From: Limimaricola sp.
Lineage (GTDB): Bacteria; Pseudomonadota; Alphaproteobacteria; Rhodobacterales; Rhodobacteraceae
Length of the DNA stretch: 64,000 nt
NCBI RefSeq assembly: GCF_016125575.1
Contig: NZ_WGLM01000006.1
Span: 186,001-250,000 of the forward strand
Direction of reading: 5' to 3'
This document shows, piece after piece, positions 43,979-52,277 of the stretch. Made by a program: the position numbers and the translations under genes. Numbering within the stretch: position 1 is the stretch's first letter; the number at the start of each line of letters is the position of its first letter. The notes beneath the pieces are model-generated. The model was not told the DNA's origin and searched no databases. It was given only the letters and a program-made list of their open reading frames with translations.

Positions 43979-45031
43979 ATGGCAATCGCCTTCGACAGTC
44001 TTGCCGCCCTGCTTGATCACGGCTTCGACACGCTGATCGACGTGCGTTCGCCCGCCGAATATGCCGAGGATCACATCCCTGGCGCCATCAACCTGCCCGC
44101 ACTAACCAACGCCCAGCGCGCCGAGGTCGGCACGATCTACAAGCAGGTCAGCCCCTTTCTGGCCCGCAAGGTCGGCGCGGCGATGGTGGCGCGCAACGTG
44201 GCCGACCACCTCGACGGGCCGCTCAAGGACAAGGATGGCGGCTGGCGGCCGCTGGTCTATTGCTGGCGCGGCGGGCAGCGCTCGGGCAGTTTCTCGTCGA
44301 TCCTCGCGCAGATCGGCTGGCGCACCGACACGATCAAGGGCGGCTATCAAAGCTTCCGGCGGCTGGTCCATGGCGCGCTTTACGATGCCGAGTTGCCGTT
44401 CCGTGTGGTCCTGCTCGACGGCTTCACCGGCACGGCAAAGACAGATGTGCTGGGCCTGATGGCAGGCGAAGGCGTGCAGGTTTTGGACCTCGAAGGTCTC
44501 GCCCGGCATCGCGGCTCACTTCTGGGCGGCATTGCCGGCGGGCAGCCGGGGCAGAAGGCGTTCGAGACCGCGCTGGCCGTCGCGCTGATGCAGCTTGACC
44601 CGTCGCGCCCCGTGCTGGTCGAGGCCGAAAGCAGCAAGATCGGCCGGCTGATCGTGCCGCCGGTGCTGTGGAAGGCGATGGTCGCGGCCCCGCGCATCGT
44701 GATCGACGCGCCGCTGGAGGCGCGCGCGGCCTACCTCACCCGCGCCTATGCCGATGTCATCGCCGACCGAGAAGAGCTTGCCCGCCGCCTTGCCCCGCTG
44801 CGCCACATTCGCGGCCATGCCACGGTGGATGGCTGGCTGAAACTGCTTGATGCGGGCCATTTCAACGGGCTGGCCGCGGCCCTGATGGCCGAGCACTACG
44901 ATCCGGCCTATGCCAATTCGCGGCGGATCGAAGAGCGCACCGTGCTGGGCACCGCCACGGCACAAAGCCTCGATGAGCAAGGCCAGCGGTCACTCGCCTC
45001 GCAGATCGCCAAACTTATGCCCGCACAGTAA
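43979..45031 (+). CDS. mnmH: tRNA 2-selenouridine/geranyl-2-thiouridine synthase
   Basis: 350 residues (also called SelU or YbbB). An N-terminal rhodanese domain (about 1-125) has its catalytic Cys95 in YCWRGGQRSGS, and the C-terminal P-loop domain starts with GFTGTAKT (148-155). It replaces sulfur by selenium at wobble uridine 34 of Lys, Glu and Gln tRNAs through a geranylated intermediate, using selenophosphate. The start is ATG 43979. The gene overlaps convergent selD by 17 bp, so the enzyme and the donor maker lie tail to tail. No selA or selB is visible in the window. Confidence 0.94.
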   Translation: MAIAFDSLAALLDHGFDTLIDVRSPAEYAEDHIPGAINLPALTNAQRAEVGTIYKQVSPFLARKVGAAMVARNVADHLDGPLKDKDGGWRPLVYCWRGGQRSGSFSSILAQIGWRTDTIKGGYQSFRRLVHGALYDAELPFRVVLLDGFTGTAKTDVLGLMAGEGVQVLDLEGLARHRGSLLGGIAGGQPGQKAFETALAVALMQLDPSRPVLVEAESSKIGRLIVPPVLWKAMVAAPRIVIDAPLEARAAYLTRAYADVIADREELARRLAPLRHIRGHATVDGWLKLLDAGHFNGLAAALMAEHYDPAYANSRRIEERTVLGTATAQSLDEQGQRSLASQIAKLMPAQ

Positions 45032-47180
45032 TCACCGGATCGCCCGCGACGATCCGCCCGATGATTGCGGCGTCATAGCCTGCCGCGACCAGATTGGCGA
45101 CCAGCGCCTCGGCATCCTCTGACTGGACTGCGGCCAGCAACCCGCCTGCTGTCTGCGGATCGAACAGAAGATCGCCCCGTGCGCCCGCCGCGCCCAGCAC
45201 GGCGCCTGCCCCGGCGCGGTTCTCGGCGAAAAGGGTCGAGCGCACACCCGCTTCGGCCAGCGCCAGCGCGCCCGGCATGAGCGGCACTGCGTGCAGGTCC
45301 AAATCGGCAGCCACGCCCGACGCCTCGCAAAGGCCCGCCAGGTGCCCGGCAAGGCCGAACCCCGTCACGTCTGTCATCGCGTGGGCTCCGGCCAACAGCT
45401 GGGCGGCAGCGCCCTGACCCTGCTGCATCAGCCCCAGCGCCGTGGCGACATCCGCGCCCGGCGCCACTCCGCGCATCTCGGCCGCCATGATCACGCCCGA
45501 TCCCAGCGGTTTGGTCAGGATCAGCGCATCGCCCGGCCGCGCGCCTTGCAGCGTGATCGGCGCGCCATCGCACAGGCCGGTCACGGTGAAGCCCACTGTC
45601 GCCTCGTCGCCGGTCGAGCTGTGCCCGCCGACGATGGCCGCACCCGCCGCCTCCATGACTTCAGTCGCGGCCTGCATGATCTCGGCCAGGGTCCGGCGCT
45701 GCAATTCCGGCGAGAGACGCGGCAGGATCACGCTGGCCGTAGCGGCCTGCGGTTTCGCCCCCATCGCCCAGACATCGCCCAGCGCGTGAACTGCCGCGAC
45801 GCGGGCCAGAACCACCGGATCGGCGGTGAAGGCGCGCAGGTGATCGGTGCTGATGACCTGCCGCGCACCACCGGTCAGCAGCACTGCCGCATCGTCGCCC
45901 GCCACCGCCTGCACATCATCGCGGGACGCCATGGGAAGGTCCGCTAATACCTCGCGCAGCGCGCCGCGCCCGACCTTGGCCCCGCAACCGCCGCATAGCG
46001 GCGCGTCGCCCAGCGCCTCGCGCACCCCTTGCGCCACGGTCAGCGGCACATCGGGCAGGCCCATGACCGGAAAATCATGGAATTTCGCCATGAAGGTCCG
46101 GTCGATCCGGTCCTTCCACCGCCACAACAGCCGGCCCTGCCGCGCCGTGCCCAGTTTCTCGGCCAGCGCCCGCTGCTCGCCGAGCGAGATCAACTTGAGG
46201 TAATCGCGCTGCGGCCGGTAGGGACGCATCGCGTCGCCCGACAGCGCAGCGCGCAGGTTGTCGAACAGCACCGGCGCCTCGCGCACCGCGAAAACGCCCG
46301 CCTTGGGCCGCGGCGCATGGGCCAGGTGCGCGCAATCGCCCGCGGCGAAAACCGCCGGATCAGAACTGCGCAGGGTCTCGTCCACCGCAACGAAGCCCTC
46401 GTGCAGCACAAGCCCCGTCTCGGCCAGCCAGCCCTGTGGCACCGCCCCGGCTGCCCCGGTGACGAACGTGGCTTGCAGGCGCCGGCCGTCGTCCAGCACA
46501 ACGGCATTGGCAGTAACCTCGGCGACGCCGGCGTTTTCCACCACCTCCACGCCTTGCTCTGCCAGCGACTGAAGAAGCATTCGCCGCGCGGTCAGATTGA
46601 ACTCTTCCAGAACGATGCCCCGGTCGATCAGCGAAACCTGCGCCGGTTTGCCGCGCGTGCGCAGCGCATGCGCCATCGCCATGGCCAGTTCTGCCCCTGC
46701 CACTCCGCCACCGATCACCGCGACCTGCGGGTCAGTCGCCGTTTCGCGATAGTCCTCCCACCGCGCGGCAAAGGGGCCCAACGGTTTCGCCGGCGTCCCA
46801 TGCGCGGCGAAACCGGGCAGCGCCGGCATGTCCGACGTGATGCCGATGTCGATCGAGGCGACGTCATAGTCGATCGGCGGACGGCCCGGCACGGTGATGG
46901 TGCGCGCGACAGGGTCCAGCGCGCTGACCGCGCCCAGCACCACCCGTGCGCCCGCGAACCGCGCCAGTTTCACAAGGTCGATATCAAGGTCATCGCGCCC
47001 GTAATGCCCGGCGACGAAACCGGGCAACATGCCGGAATAGGGCGCGGTGGGACCGGGATTGATCACCGTCAGCCGCGCGCCGGGCAGCGGATTCATCCCC
47101 CACATGCGCAGGACCAGCGCATGGGTATGACCACCGCCGATCAGCACGAGGTCTCGGGTCAGGGGAAGCTGGCTTTGCAT
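45015..47180 (-). CDS. selD: selenide, water dikinase fused to an NDH-like FAD oxidoreductase domain
   Basis: 721 residues, two domains. Residues 1-375 form a pyridine-nucleotide-disulfide-oxidoreductase/NDH-2-like module: FAD loop IGGGHTHALVLRMWGM, second dinucleotide loop VAVIGGGVAGAEL, and FAAGDCAHLAH. Residues about 385-721 are SelD, with active-site Cys399 and Lys402 in GGCGAKVG (matching Cys17/Lys20 of E. coli) and AGDDAAVL. SelD makes selenophosphate from selenide and ATP. The fusion is a known family arrangement; the oxidoreductase may reduce selenium compounds for SelD, which is inference. Active Cys is coded as Cys, not Sec. Confidence 0.94.
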   Translation of the reverse strand: MQSQLPLTRDLVLIGGGHTHALVLRMWGMNPLPGARLTVINPGPTAPYSGMLPGFVAGHYGRDDLDIDLVKLARFAGARVVLGAVSALDPVARTITVPGRPPIDYDVASIDIGITSDMPALPGFAAHGTPAKPLGPFAARWEDYRETATDPQVAVIGGGVAGAELAMAMAHALRTRGKPAQVSLIDRGIVLEEFNLTARRMLLQSLAEQGVEVVENAGVAEVTANAVVLDDGRRLQATFVTGAAGAVPQGWLAETGLVLHEGFVAVDETLRSSDPAVFAAGDCAHLAHAPRPKAGVFAVREAPVLFDNLRAALSGDAMRPYRPQRDYLKLISLGEQRALAEKLGTARQGRLLWRWKDRIDRTFMAKFHDFPVMGLPDVPLTVAQGVREALGDAPLCGGCGAKVGRGALREVLADLPMASRDDVQAVAGDDAAVLLTGGARQVISTDHLRAFTADPVVLARVAAVHALGDVWAMGAKPQAATASVILPRLSPELQRRTLAEIMQAATEVMEAAGAAIVGGHSSTGDEATVGFTVTGLCDGAPITLQGARPGDALILTKPLGSGVIMAAEMRGVAPGADVATALGLMQQGQGAAAQLLAGAHAMTDVTGFGLAGHLAGLCEASGVAADLDLHAVPLMPGALALAEAGVRSTLFAENRAGAGAVLGAAGARGDLLFDPQTAGGLLAAVQSEDAEALVANLVAAGYDAAIIGRIVAGDPVITVRA

Positions 47181-47204
47181 GTCGTGCAGATAGCCGTTCG
47201 GGCG

Positions 47205-47753
47205 TCAGGGCGCCAGCCATTCTCCGGTCCAGCCATCGGCGCGCCGGAACCGCGCGCGGCGATGTGCTGGGCCGATATGCAACAGGTCAATCGCGACGAT
47301 CTGCGCGCGCAGCACGGCAAAGCGCCCGGCCTCGCCCGCCTTTTCATAGGCGAGGGGCGTCGGTATCGGCGTGCCGGGCGCGGGCAAACTGCCATAATTG
47401 CCCCGCGCCACATCCGGCACGTCTGCCCAGGCCGGGGCGGCCGCGCTGCCGGTCAGCACCGCGACCTCGGCCCGCAGCCGCATCTGCAGCGCAACTGCCG
47501 GGTCCCAGATCACAATCTCGGCGCGCGGATCGGCATGAAGTGAAGCGACCTTGGCGGACCGGGTATCGGTGTGGATCTCCAGCACGCCGGCTATCCTTTG
47601 CGCGGCGCGCAACACCACCGTACGCGCAGCGGGCCATCCATCCGCGCCCAAGGTTGCCAAAACCGGGTAGCGCGCTGGCGCGTTCCTGTCAGCCACGCCC
47701 AGCGCCAACCGCTGCCACGCAAGGTCCAGCAGGTCTGCAAGCGTGTCAGTCAT
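47205..47753 (-). CDS. pyridoxamine 5'-phosphate oxidase-family FMN-binding protein
   Basis: 182 residues of the split-barrel FMN-binding family. Visible features are PVLATLGADGWPAARTVVLRA, TRSAKVASLHADPRAEIVIW (FMN phosphate region), MRLRAEVAVLTG and a C-terminal ARFRRADGWTGEWLAP. The length and last segment resemble pyridoxamine phosphate oxidases, but the residues that would prove PNP oxidation are not clear, so this may be a related heme- or flavin-dependent reductase. It overlaps the lipocalin-like gene by 8 bp at its 5' end and lies 24 bp before the selD start region. Confidence 0.85.
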   Translation of the reverse strand: MTDTLADLLDLAWQRLALGVADRNAPARYPVLATLGADGWPAARTVVLRAAQRIAGVLEIHTDTRSAKVASLHADPRAEIVIWDPAVALQMRLRAEVAVLTGSAAAPAWADVPDVARGNYGSLPAPGTPIPTPLAYEKAGEAGRFAVLRAQIVAIDLLHIGPAHRRARFRRADGWTGEWLAP

Positions 47754-48807
47754 GGCCCGTCATCTCCAGATAGCCGTGTCCGGCATGGCTTCCCTCAATT
47801 GTCACCGGCCCTTCCCAGTAAGGCACGGAGGTGGGCATCCATGCATCCGGGTTGATCGCTGCGATCGTTACATCCACACCAAAACGCGGCACTTGAAGCC
47901 GCCAATGAACCGGCACGTGGTGGCCCGCAACCGCATGACTTTCGAGCGGTGTGGCCGTGAAATCCGGCCCGTGCAGCAGCGTCGTCGTGCCGTCTTCGCT
48001 GATCCATGTCGCGGTGCCGAACGTGCTGCCGTTCTTGTTGCGCAGGCGATAGGCCATCAACTTTGCACCATCGTCGAAGTTCAAAGCGAACCAGTCCCAC
48101 CCGGTCTGGTCGGCACTCAGCGGCTGGCTGGACCACTCTCGATCCAGCCATGCGCTGCCAGTGACAGGCACGTCGCCCGACGGCAACGTCAGCTTACCCG
48201 AGATGGTATAGAAAGGCTGTGAATAGTAATAGCTGCTACGATTTTCTGATGACTTGACAGAATAGCCGTGATCGCCTTGCAGCACCAATGGCCCCGTCGC
48301 CTGCAAATGCAAGTTATAGGCGAAATCGGGCCCACTCGCGGCCATTTCGGGCGCATCCATGCCCCCCGAAAGGTGCCAGTCATCGATCCATGCGGCAAAG
48401 GGGCTGGCCGTTACCCCGGCCTGCCCGATGCCGCCGCGCGCCAGTCGTTCGGTGACGAACTGGTGATCCGGCGTGGTGATGGCCGCATGGCCCATCCACA
48501 GTTGCGGACTGTCCCAGCCATCCGTCTGTCGCGGCGTGAGGGCCGAACGAAACAAGGTCCATTGCACGCCGTAGGGGGTGCCGTCGGGACCGATCAGGTT
48601 GGCGGTGACATACCACCATTCGATTCGGAAATCGGGATGCGTACCGTAGTCGTCCGGAAAGCTGAAGGTATGGCCCGGCTGCGGCAGGGCGAAGCCATCT
48701 GCGCTTGTACCCAGCCCGGCGAAACCCTGTGCCGTGGCAAGATTGGCAGATATCGTGATAAATCCGATAGTCAGGACGTTTGATAGTATGCCAGATTTAC
48801 CTTTCAC
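47746..48807 (-). CDS. AttH/CrtC-like lipocalin-family protein, exported
   Basis: 353 residues. A signal peptide (about 1-26, VLTIGFITISANLATA) precedes a double lipocalin-like fold of the carotenoid 1,2-hydratase/AttH family: FPDDYGTHPDFRIEWWYVTA, PYGVQWTLFRSALTPR, WMGHAAIT, and GSAWLDREWSSQPLSADQTG. The family includes Agrobacterium AttH and the N-terminal part of CrtC; most members accompany a MacB/FtsX-like ABC transporter, as here. It overlaps the permease gene by 11 bp. Function unresolved; a lipid or hydrophobic ligand carrier is plausible. Unlike its neighbours it lies in slightly more AT-rich DNA. Confidence 0.87.
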   Translation of the reverse strand: MKGKSGILSNVLTIGFITISANLATAQGFAGLGTSADGFALPQPGHTFSFPDDYGTHPDFRIEWWYVTANLIGPDGTPYGVQWTLFRSALTPRQTDGWDSPQLWMGHAAITTPDHQFVTERLARGGIGQAGVTASPFAAWIDDWHLSGGMDAPEMAASGPDFAYNLHLQATGPLVLQGDHGYSVKSSENRSSYYYSQPFYTISGKLTLPSGDVPVTGSAWLDREWSSQPLSADQTGWDWFALNFDDGAKLMAYRLRNKNGSTFGTATWISEDGTTTLLHGPDFTATPLESHAVAGHHVPVHWRLQVPRFGVDVTIAAINPDAWMPTSVPYWEGPVTIEGSHAGHGYLEMTGHD

Positions 48808-51187
48808 CGGAAAACACCTTTAGCAAGTCGGTCGGCGGGGTCCGTCCCAGCTTTTGGGCCGGCCACGCGGCGGCAAGAACCGCCGCCCCCAGTGCGAAAA
48901 GTCCCAGTCGCGCGTAGTCCCACGGGAACATGTACATTGGCAGTCGCCAGCCGAAGGCCGCCACGTTGACGACCGCCAGCAGCGCCCATGCCAGCACCAA
49001 CCCTAGCGGCAGCGCGAGGACCGCCACAAGAGCGGCCAGCATCACTGCCCGCGCCAGTTCCAGCGCGCCCAGTCGTGCCCGCGTCAGGCCCAGCGCCCAG
49101 AGAGGAGCCAGTTGCGGCACCCTCTGGCCCGCCAGTGTCAGCAGGCTCATCAGCATGGCGAAACCGGCGACGGCCAGTGTCAGCACGTTGAGCGCGCCGG
49201 TTACGGTGAAGGTCCTGTCGAAGACGCCCAGCGAGAAAGCCTTGATCCCCGCCTGGTCGATGATGTTCGCCGCGGGCAGGCCGAAATCATCCTGCAATGC
49301 GCGGCTTACTGCCGGCACGTCCGTCGACGGCAGTCGCAGGCCGAACCGCTGCGCGACGACCGCGGGAAAGAGCGTATGAAAGACGCCCTCGGTCACGATG
49401 GCCTGGCCGATGGGGTTGCCATAGTCGCCGTAGATACCGACGATGCGGAACGTCCGCCCCGCCACCGTCACTTCCTGTCCGACGGCCAGGTGCGCGCGGC
49501 GGGCCAGCTGTTCGTTCACCAGCACCGCCGTCCCGGCCGCCACCGCGTCCCACGCGCCGGGCGCCGAGGCGAGGAACCGCCAGTTCTGCCGATAGGTCTC
49601 GTGGTCGCGCGCGCCGTAGACATCCGTAGGCTGCCCCGCCAGCGTGACCCGCGCCGACTGGATCGGCAGCACTGCCTGCACGCGGGGGGCCAGCCAAGCC
49701 TGCAACGCGGCGGCCTGATCGGGCGTGTCGGCCGTCACGTAAAGCTCTGACGCGAGGCGCTGGTCGAGAAAACCGAGGAAGGTCAGCCGGAAGGACGACA
49801 CCATCGTCGAGACGCCGACATTCGCCGCCATCGCCAGAAGCAGCGCCATCAGCGCCAGCGACAGGCCCGGCAACTGCTGCCGCGTATCGGCCCAGAACCA
49901 TTGCGCCACCGGCCCGCGCGCGGCGCGCTGGCCCAGCGCCAGCAGCCCTGCCAGCACCGGCGGCAGCGCCAGCGCCGCGCCGATCAGCAGTGCGCCCAGC
50001 AGGGCAAAGCCGGTCAGAATGCTGTTGGCCACCTGCGCCAGAACCGCCGCCGCCGCCAGCAACAGCAGCGCCGCACCCGCCTGCAAGACGCGGCCGCGCC
50101 CTGCCGCCATCGCCCAGGCTCGCGGCTGGGCCGAGGCGAGCAGCGGCATCCTTGCCAGCCGCCATAACCCGCCGCCCCCGGCCAGCGCCGCCCCGCCCAG
50201 CGCGATGGCAAGGCTCGACAGCCACCAGGTGGCCTGCAAATGCAGGCTGCCCGGCACGTCGGCCCCGTAAAGCCCACGCAGCGTGGCCGCGACATCAGGC
50301 AGCAGCGCCGCGGCGATGACATAGCCCAGCACAACGCCCAGCGCGCCCGCGGCAAGCGCCAGCGCCGCCATTTCCGCCGCGATCAGCCAAAGGGCCGTGC
50401 CCAGCGGCAGGCCAAGCGCGCGCAGCGTGCGCAACAGCGGACGGCGCTGTTCGAAGGCAAGGCCAATCGCCCCATGCACGATGAAGATGCCCACCGCGAA
50501 GGCCAGCAGGCCAAAGGCCGTCAGGTTCAGGTGAAAGCTGTCGGTCAGGCGCGCGAGGTCGGATTCGGCCTGCGGCGGGCGCAGCACCAGCCCCGGCGCG
50601 ACCTTGGCCAGTGGAACCTGCCCCAGCGGCTGGACTGGGGCAACGATCAGCCGGGTGATCCGCCCCGATGGCCCCAGAAGCCGCAGCGCCACGCCGATGT
50701 CTGTCACCGCCGTGCCGGGCGCCACATCGGCCGAAGGCACCAGCGCGGCGTCGACATGGCCCTGCAACGCCGCCAAGGCCTCGGGCCCGGCAAAGACCTG
50801 TCCTTTGCCGGTCAGGAAAGCACCGATGTCTCCACCGCCCAGGTGCACCGGGCCCAGACCGCCGGGCGCGGTCAGCGGGTCCAGCCCGACGATCCGCACG
50901 CCCTCGATCCGGCCTTCTGCCACCGGGCTGACCAGCCAGCCCGCACGGCGCAGCGCGACATATGTCTCGCGGGAGATCCCGGTGCCATCAGCGCGGACGA
51001 TCTGGTAGAATTGCCCCTCGCCCAGCGTGCGCGCGGCGGCATCGTAACTGGCGCGGGCCTGCGCGTTGATCGCCTGCACCCCCGACCAAAGCGCGGTGGC
51101 CATCGCAAGCCCCGCCACCAGCGTGAACAATTGCAAGGGCGCGCGCGCCCATGTCGACCAGAAGACGCGCAGGACAGCCCGCCTCAT
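48797..51187 (-). CDS. ABC transporter permease, FtsX/MacB-like, duplicated
   Basis: 796 residues with about ten membrane helices: one N-terminal (TLVAGLAMATALWSGVQAIN), FtsX-type bundles near 250-460, and a second near 660-790. The periplasmic domains at about 45-230 and 480-650 are MacB-type. It corresponds to the fused AttF/AttG-like permease that goes with AttE ATPase and AttH. Such transporters extract or transport lipids or lipoproteins across the envelope; no cargo is known. It overlaps the ATPase gene by 4 bp and the lipocalin gene by 11 bp. Confidence 0.9.
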   Translation of the reverse strand: MRRAVLRVFWSTWARAPLQLFTLVAGLAMATALWSGVQAINAQARASYDAAARTLGEGQFYQIVRADGTGISRETYVALRRAGWLVSPVAEGRIEGVRIVGLDPLTAPGGLGPVHLGGGDIGAFLTGKGQVFAGPEALAALQGHVDAALVPSADVAPGTAVTDIGVALRLLGPSGRITRLIVAPVQPLGQVPLAKVAPGLVLRPPQAESDLARLTDSFHLNLTAFGLLAFAVGIFIVHGAIGLAFEQRRPLLRTLRALGLPLGTALWLIAAEMAALALAAGALGVVLGYVIAAALLPDVAATLRGLYGADVPGSLHLQATWWLSSLAIALGGAALAGGGGLWRLARMPLLASAQPRAWAMAAGRGRVLQAGAALLLLAAAAVLAQVANSILTGFALLGALLIGAALALPPVLAGLLALGQRAARGPVAQWFWADTRQQLPGLSLALMALLLAMAANVGVSTMVSSFRLTFLGFLDQRLASELYVTADTPDQAAALQAWLAPRVQAVLPIQSARVTLAGQPTDVYGARDHETYRQNWRFLASAPGAWDAVAAGTAVLVNEQLARRAHLAVGQEVTVAGRTFRIVGIYGDYGNPIGQAIVTEGVFHTLFPAVVAQRFGLRLPSTDVPAVSRALQDDFGLPAANIIDQAGIKAFSLGVFDRTFTVTGALNVLTLAVAGFAMLMSLLTLAGQRVPQLAPLWALGLTRARLGALELARAVMLAALVAVLALPLGLVLAWALLAVVNVAAFGWRLPMYMFPWDYARLGLFALGAAVLAAAWPAQKLGRTPPTDLLKVFSGER

Positions 51188-51840
51188 TCGATCCGCCCAT
51201 GGCTGAGATGCGCGCGCCGGTCCAACCGCGCCGCCAACCGCTCGGAATGGGTGACCATCAGCAGCGCCGCGCCGGTATCGCGCACCAGTTCCAGCATCAC
51301 CGCCAGCACCGCGTCGGCCGTCGCCTCGTCAAGGTTGCCGGTGGGCTCATCGGCCAGTACCAGTTGCGGCCGCGCCGCCAGCGTGCGCGCGATGGCGACA
51401 CGCTGTTGCTGGCCGCCCGACAGCTGTTCGGGGTATTTGCCCAGTTGTGAGGTCAGGCCCAGCCGTTCGGCCAGCCCCGCGGAAAAGGCGGCATCGTGCC
51501 TCCCGGCCAGCCGGGCCTGCAACGCGATGTTGTCCGCCACCTTCAGCGAGGGAACCAGGTTGAACTGCTGGAACACGACGCCCACCGTGCCCCGCCGCAA
51601 AGCCGCGCGCCCCTTGTCACCCAGCCGCCCCACGTCGGTGCCGTTCAGAACGATGCGACCCGCATCAGGCACATCAAGGCCCGCAACAAGGTGCAGCAGC
51701 GTGCTTTTGCCGCTGCCAGACTCGCCGGTCAGCGCCAATGTCTCGCCCGCATCCAGCCGCAGGTCGATACCCCGCAGAACAGGCACCGCGCCTTCAGCCG
51801 AGGCAAAAGATTTCTGCAGATCGCTGACGTCCAGAAGCAT
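51184..51840 (-). CDS. ABC transporter ATP-binding protein (LolD/MacB type)
   Basis: 218 residues from the ATG at 51840; an earlier in-frame start adds 15 residues that look non-family. Walker A GESGSGKST, Q-loop VFQQFNLVPSLKV, signature LSGGQQQRVAIARTL, Walker B LVLADEPTGNLDEA, and VTHSERLAARLD. It energises the FtsX-like permease with which it overlaps by 4 bp (ATGA). First gene of the ABC-permease-lipocalin-FMN protein operon. A 69-bp gap separates it from the small membrane protein upstream. Confidence 0.92.
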   Translation of the reverse strand: MLLDVSDLQKSFASAEGAVPVLRGIDLRLDAGETLALTGESGSGKSTLLHLVAGLDVPDAGRIVLNGTDVGRLGDKGRAALRRGTVGVVFQQFNLVPSLKVADNIALQARLAGRHDAAFSAGLAERLGLTSQLGKYPEQLSGGQQQRVAIARTLAARPQLVLADEPTGNLDEATADAVLAVMLELVRDTGAALLMVTHSERLAARLDRRAHLSHGRIE

Positions 51841-51909
51841 CGTCACCCCCAGCCCGGACCTAGGCCGCGCGACGTCCAAGGCCAAGGGCGCGGCGCGCGA
51901 ATGTCACGC

Positions 51910-52179
51910 TCAGAGGTTGGGCGCCATCACCGCCGAGGCCACCGAAGCGGCCATCATCGCCGCCGTCAGAACCCAGAACTGCCGGCGTGGCCGCGTCTGC
52001 GCGGGATCGGCCAGCCAGTCGCCCAGCGCATCGCGAAAGGCGAACGGCCCGTTCAGGAACTGCCCCGTCTTGTCCTGTGCACGGCGGCGCAGGTGAAAAA
52101 GAATGCGAAAGGCGCTGAAGGCCCAGCCGAAAAACAGCACCACCTGCACCAGCATCAGCGTTTGTGCCTGTCCGCTCAT
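51910..52179 (-). CDS. small two-helix membrane protein
   Basis: 89 residues. Two hydrophobic helices, near 7-26 (TLMLVQVVLFFGWAFSAFRI) and near 66-86 (QFWVLTAAMMAASVASAVMA), flank a charged loop (FHLRRRAQDKTGQFLNGPFA). The start at 52179 has a strong GGGAGGGG a few bases upstream and overlaps the stop of a 33-residue membrane ORF by 4 bp. I do not recognise a family. It probably works with its neighbour or the MFS transporter, being translated from the same message. Confidence 0.72.
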   Translation of the reverse strand: MSGQAQTLMLVQVVLFFGWAFSAFRILFHLRRRAQDKTGQFLNGPFAFRDALGDWLADPAQTRPRRQFWVLTAAMMAASVASAVMAPNL

Positions 52180-52277
52180 CGCGCCCCTCCCAGAACCATC
52201 ATCAGGATGATCGGAGCGATACTGGCAAGGCAATAGCTGATCGCCGCAACGCGGACGAACCGCAGGACCTGTGACAT
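52176..52277 (-). CDS. very small single-span membrane protein (33 residues)
   Basis: 33 residues from the ATG at 52277. After a basic start (MSQVLRFVR) comes one hydrophobic helix (about 10-30, AAISYCLASIAPIILMMVLG) and the end GAR. Its start overlaps the MFS stop by 1 bp (TGATG) and its stop overlaps the next start by 4 bp, so it fills what would be a 97-bp gap and can be translated by coupling. No own ribosome site. Similar tiny membrane proteins often modulate transporters; that is inference. No family recognised. Confidence 0.6.
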   Translation of the reverse strand: MSQVLRFVRVAAISYCLASIAPIILMMVLGGAR

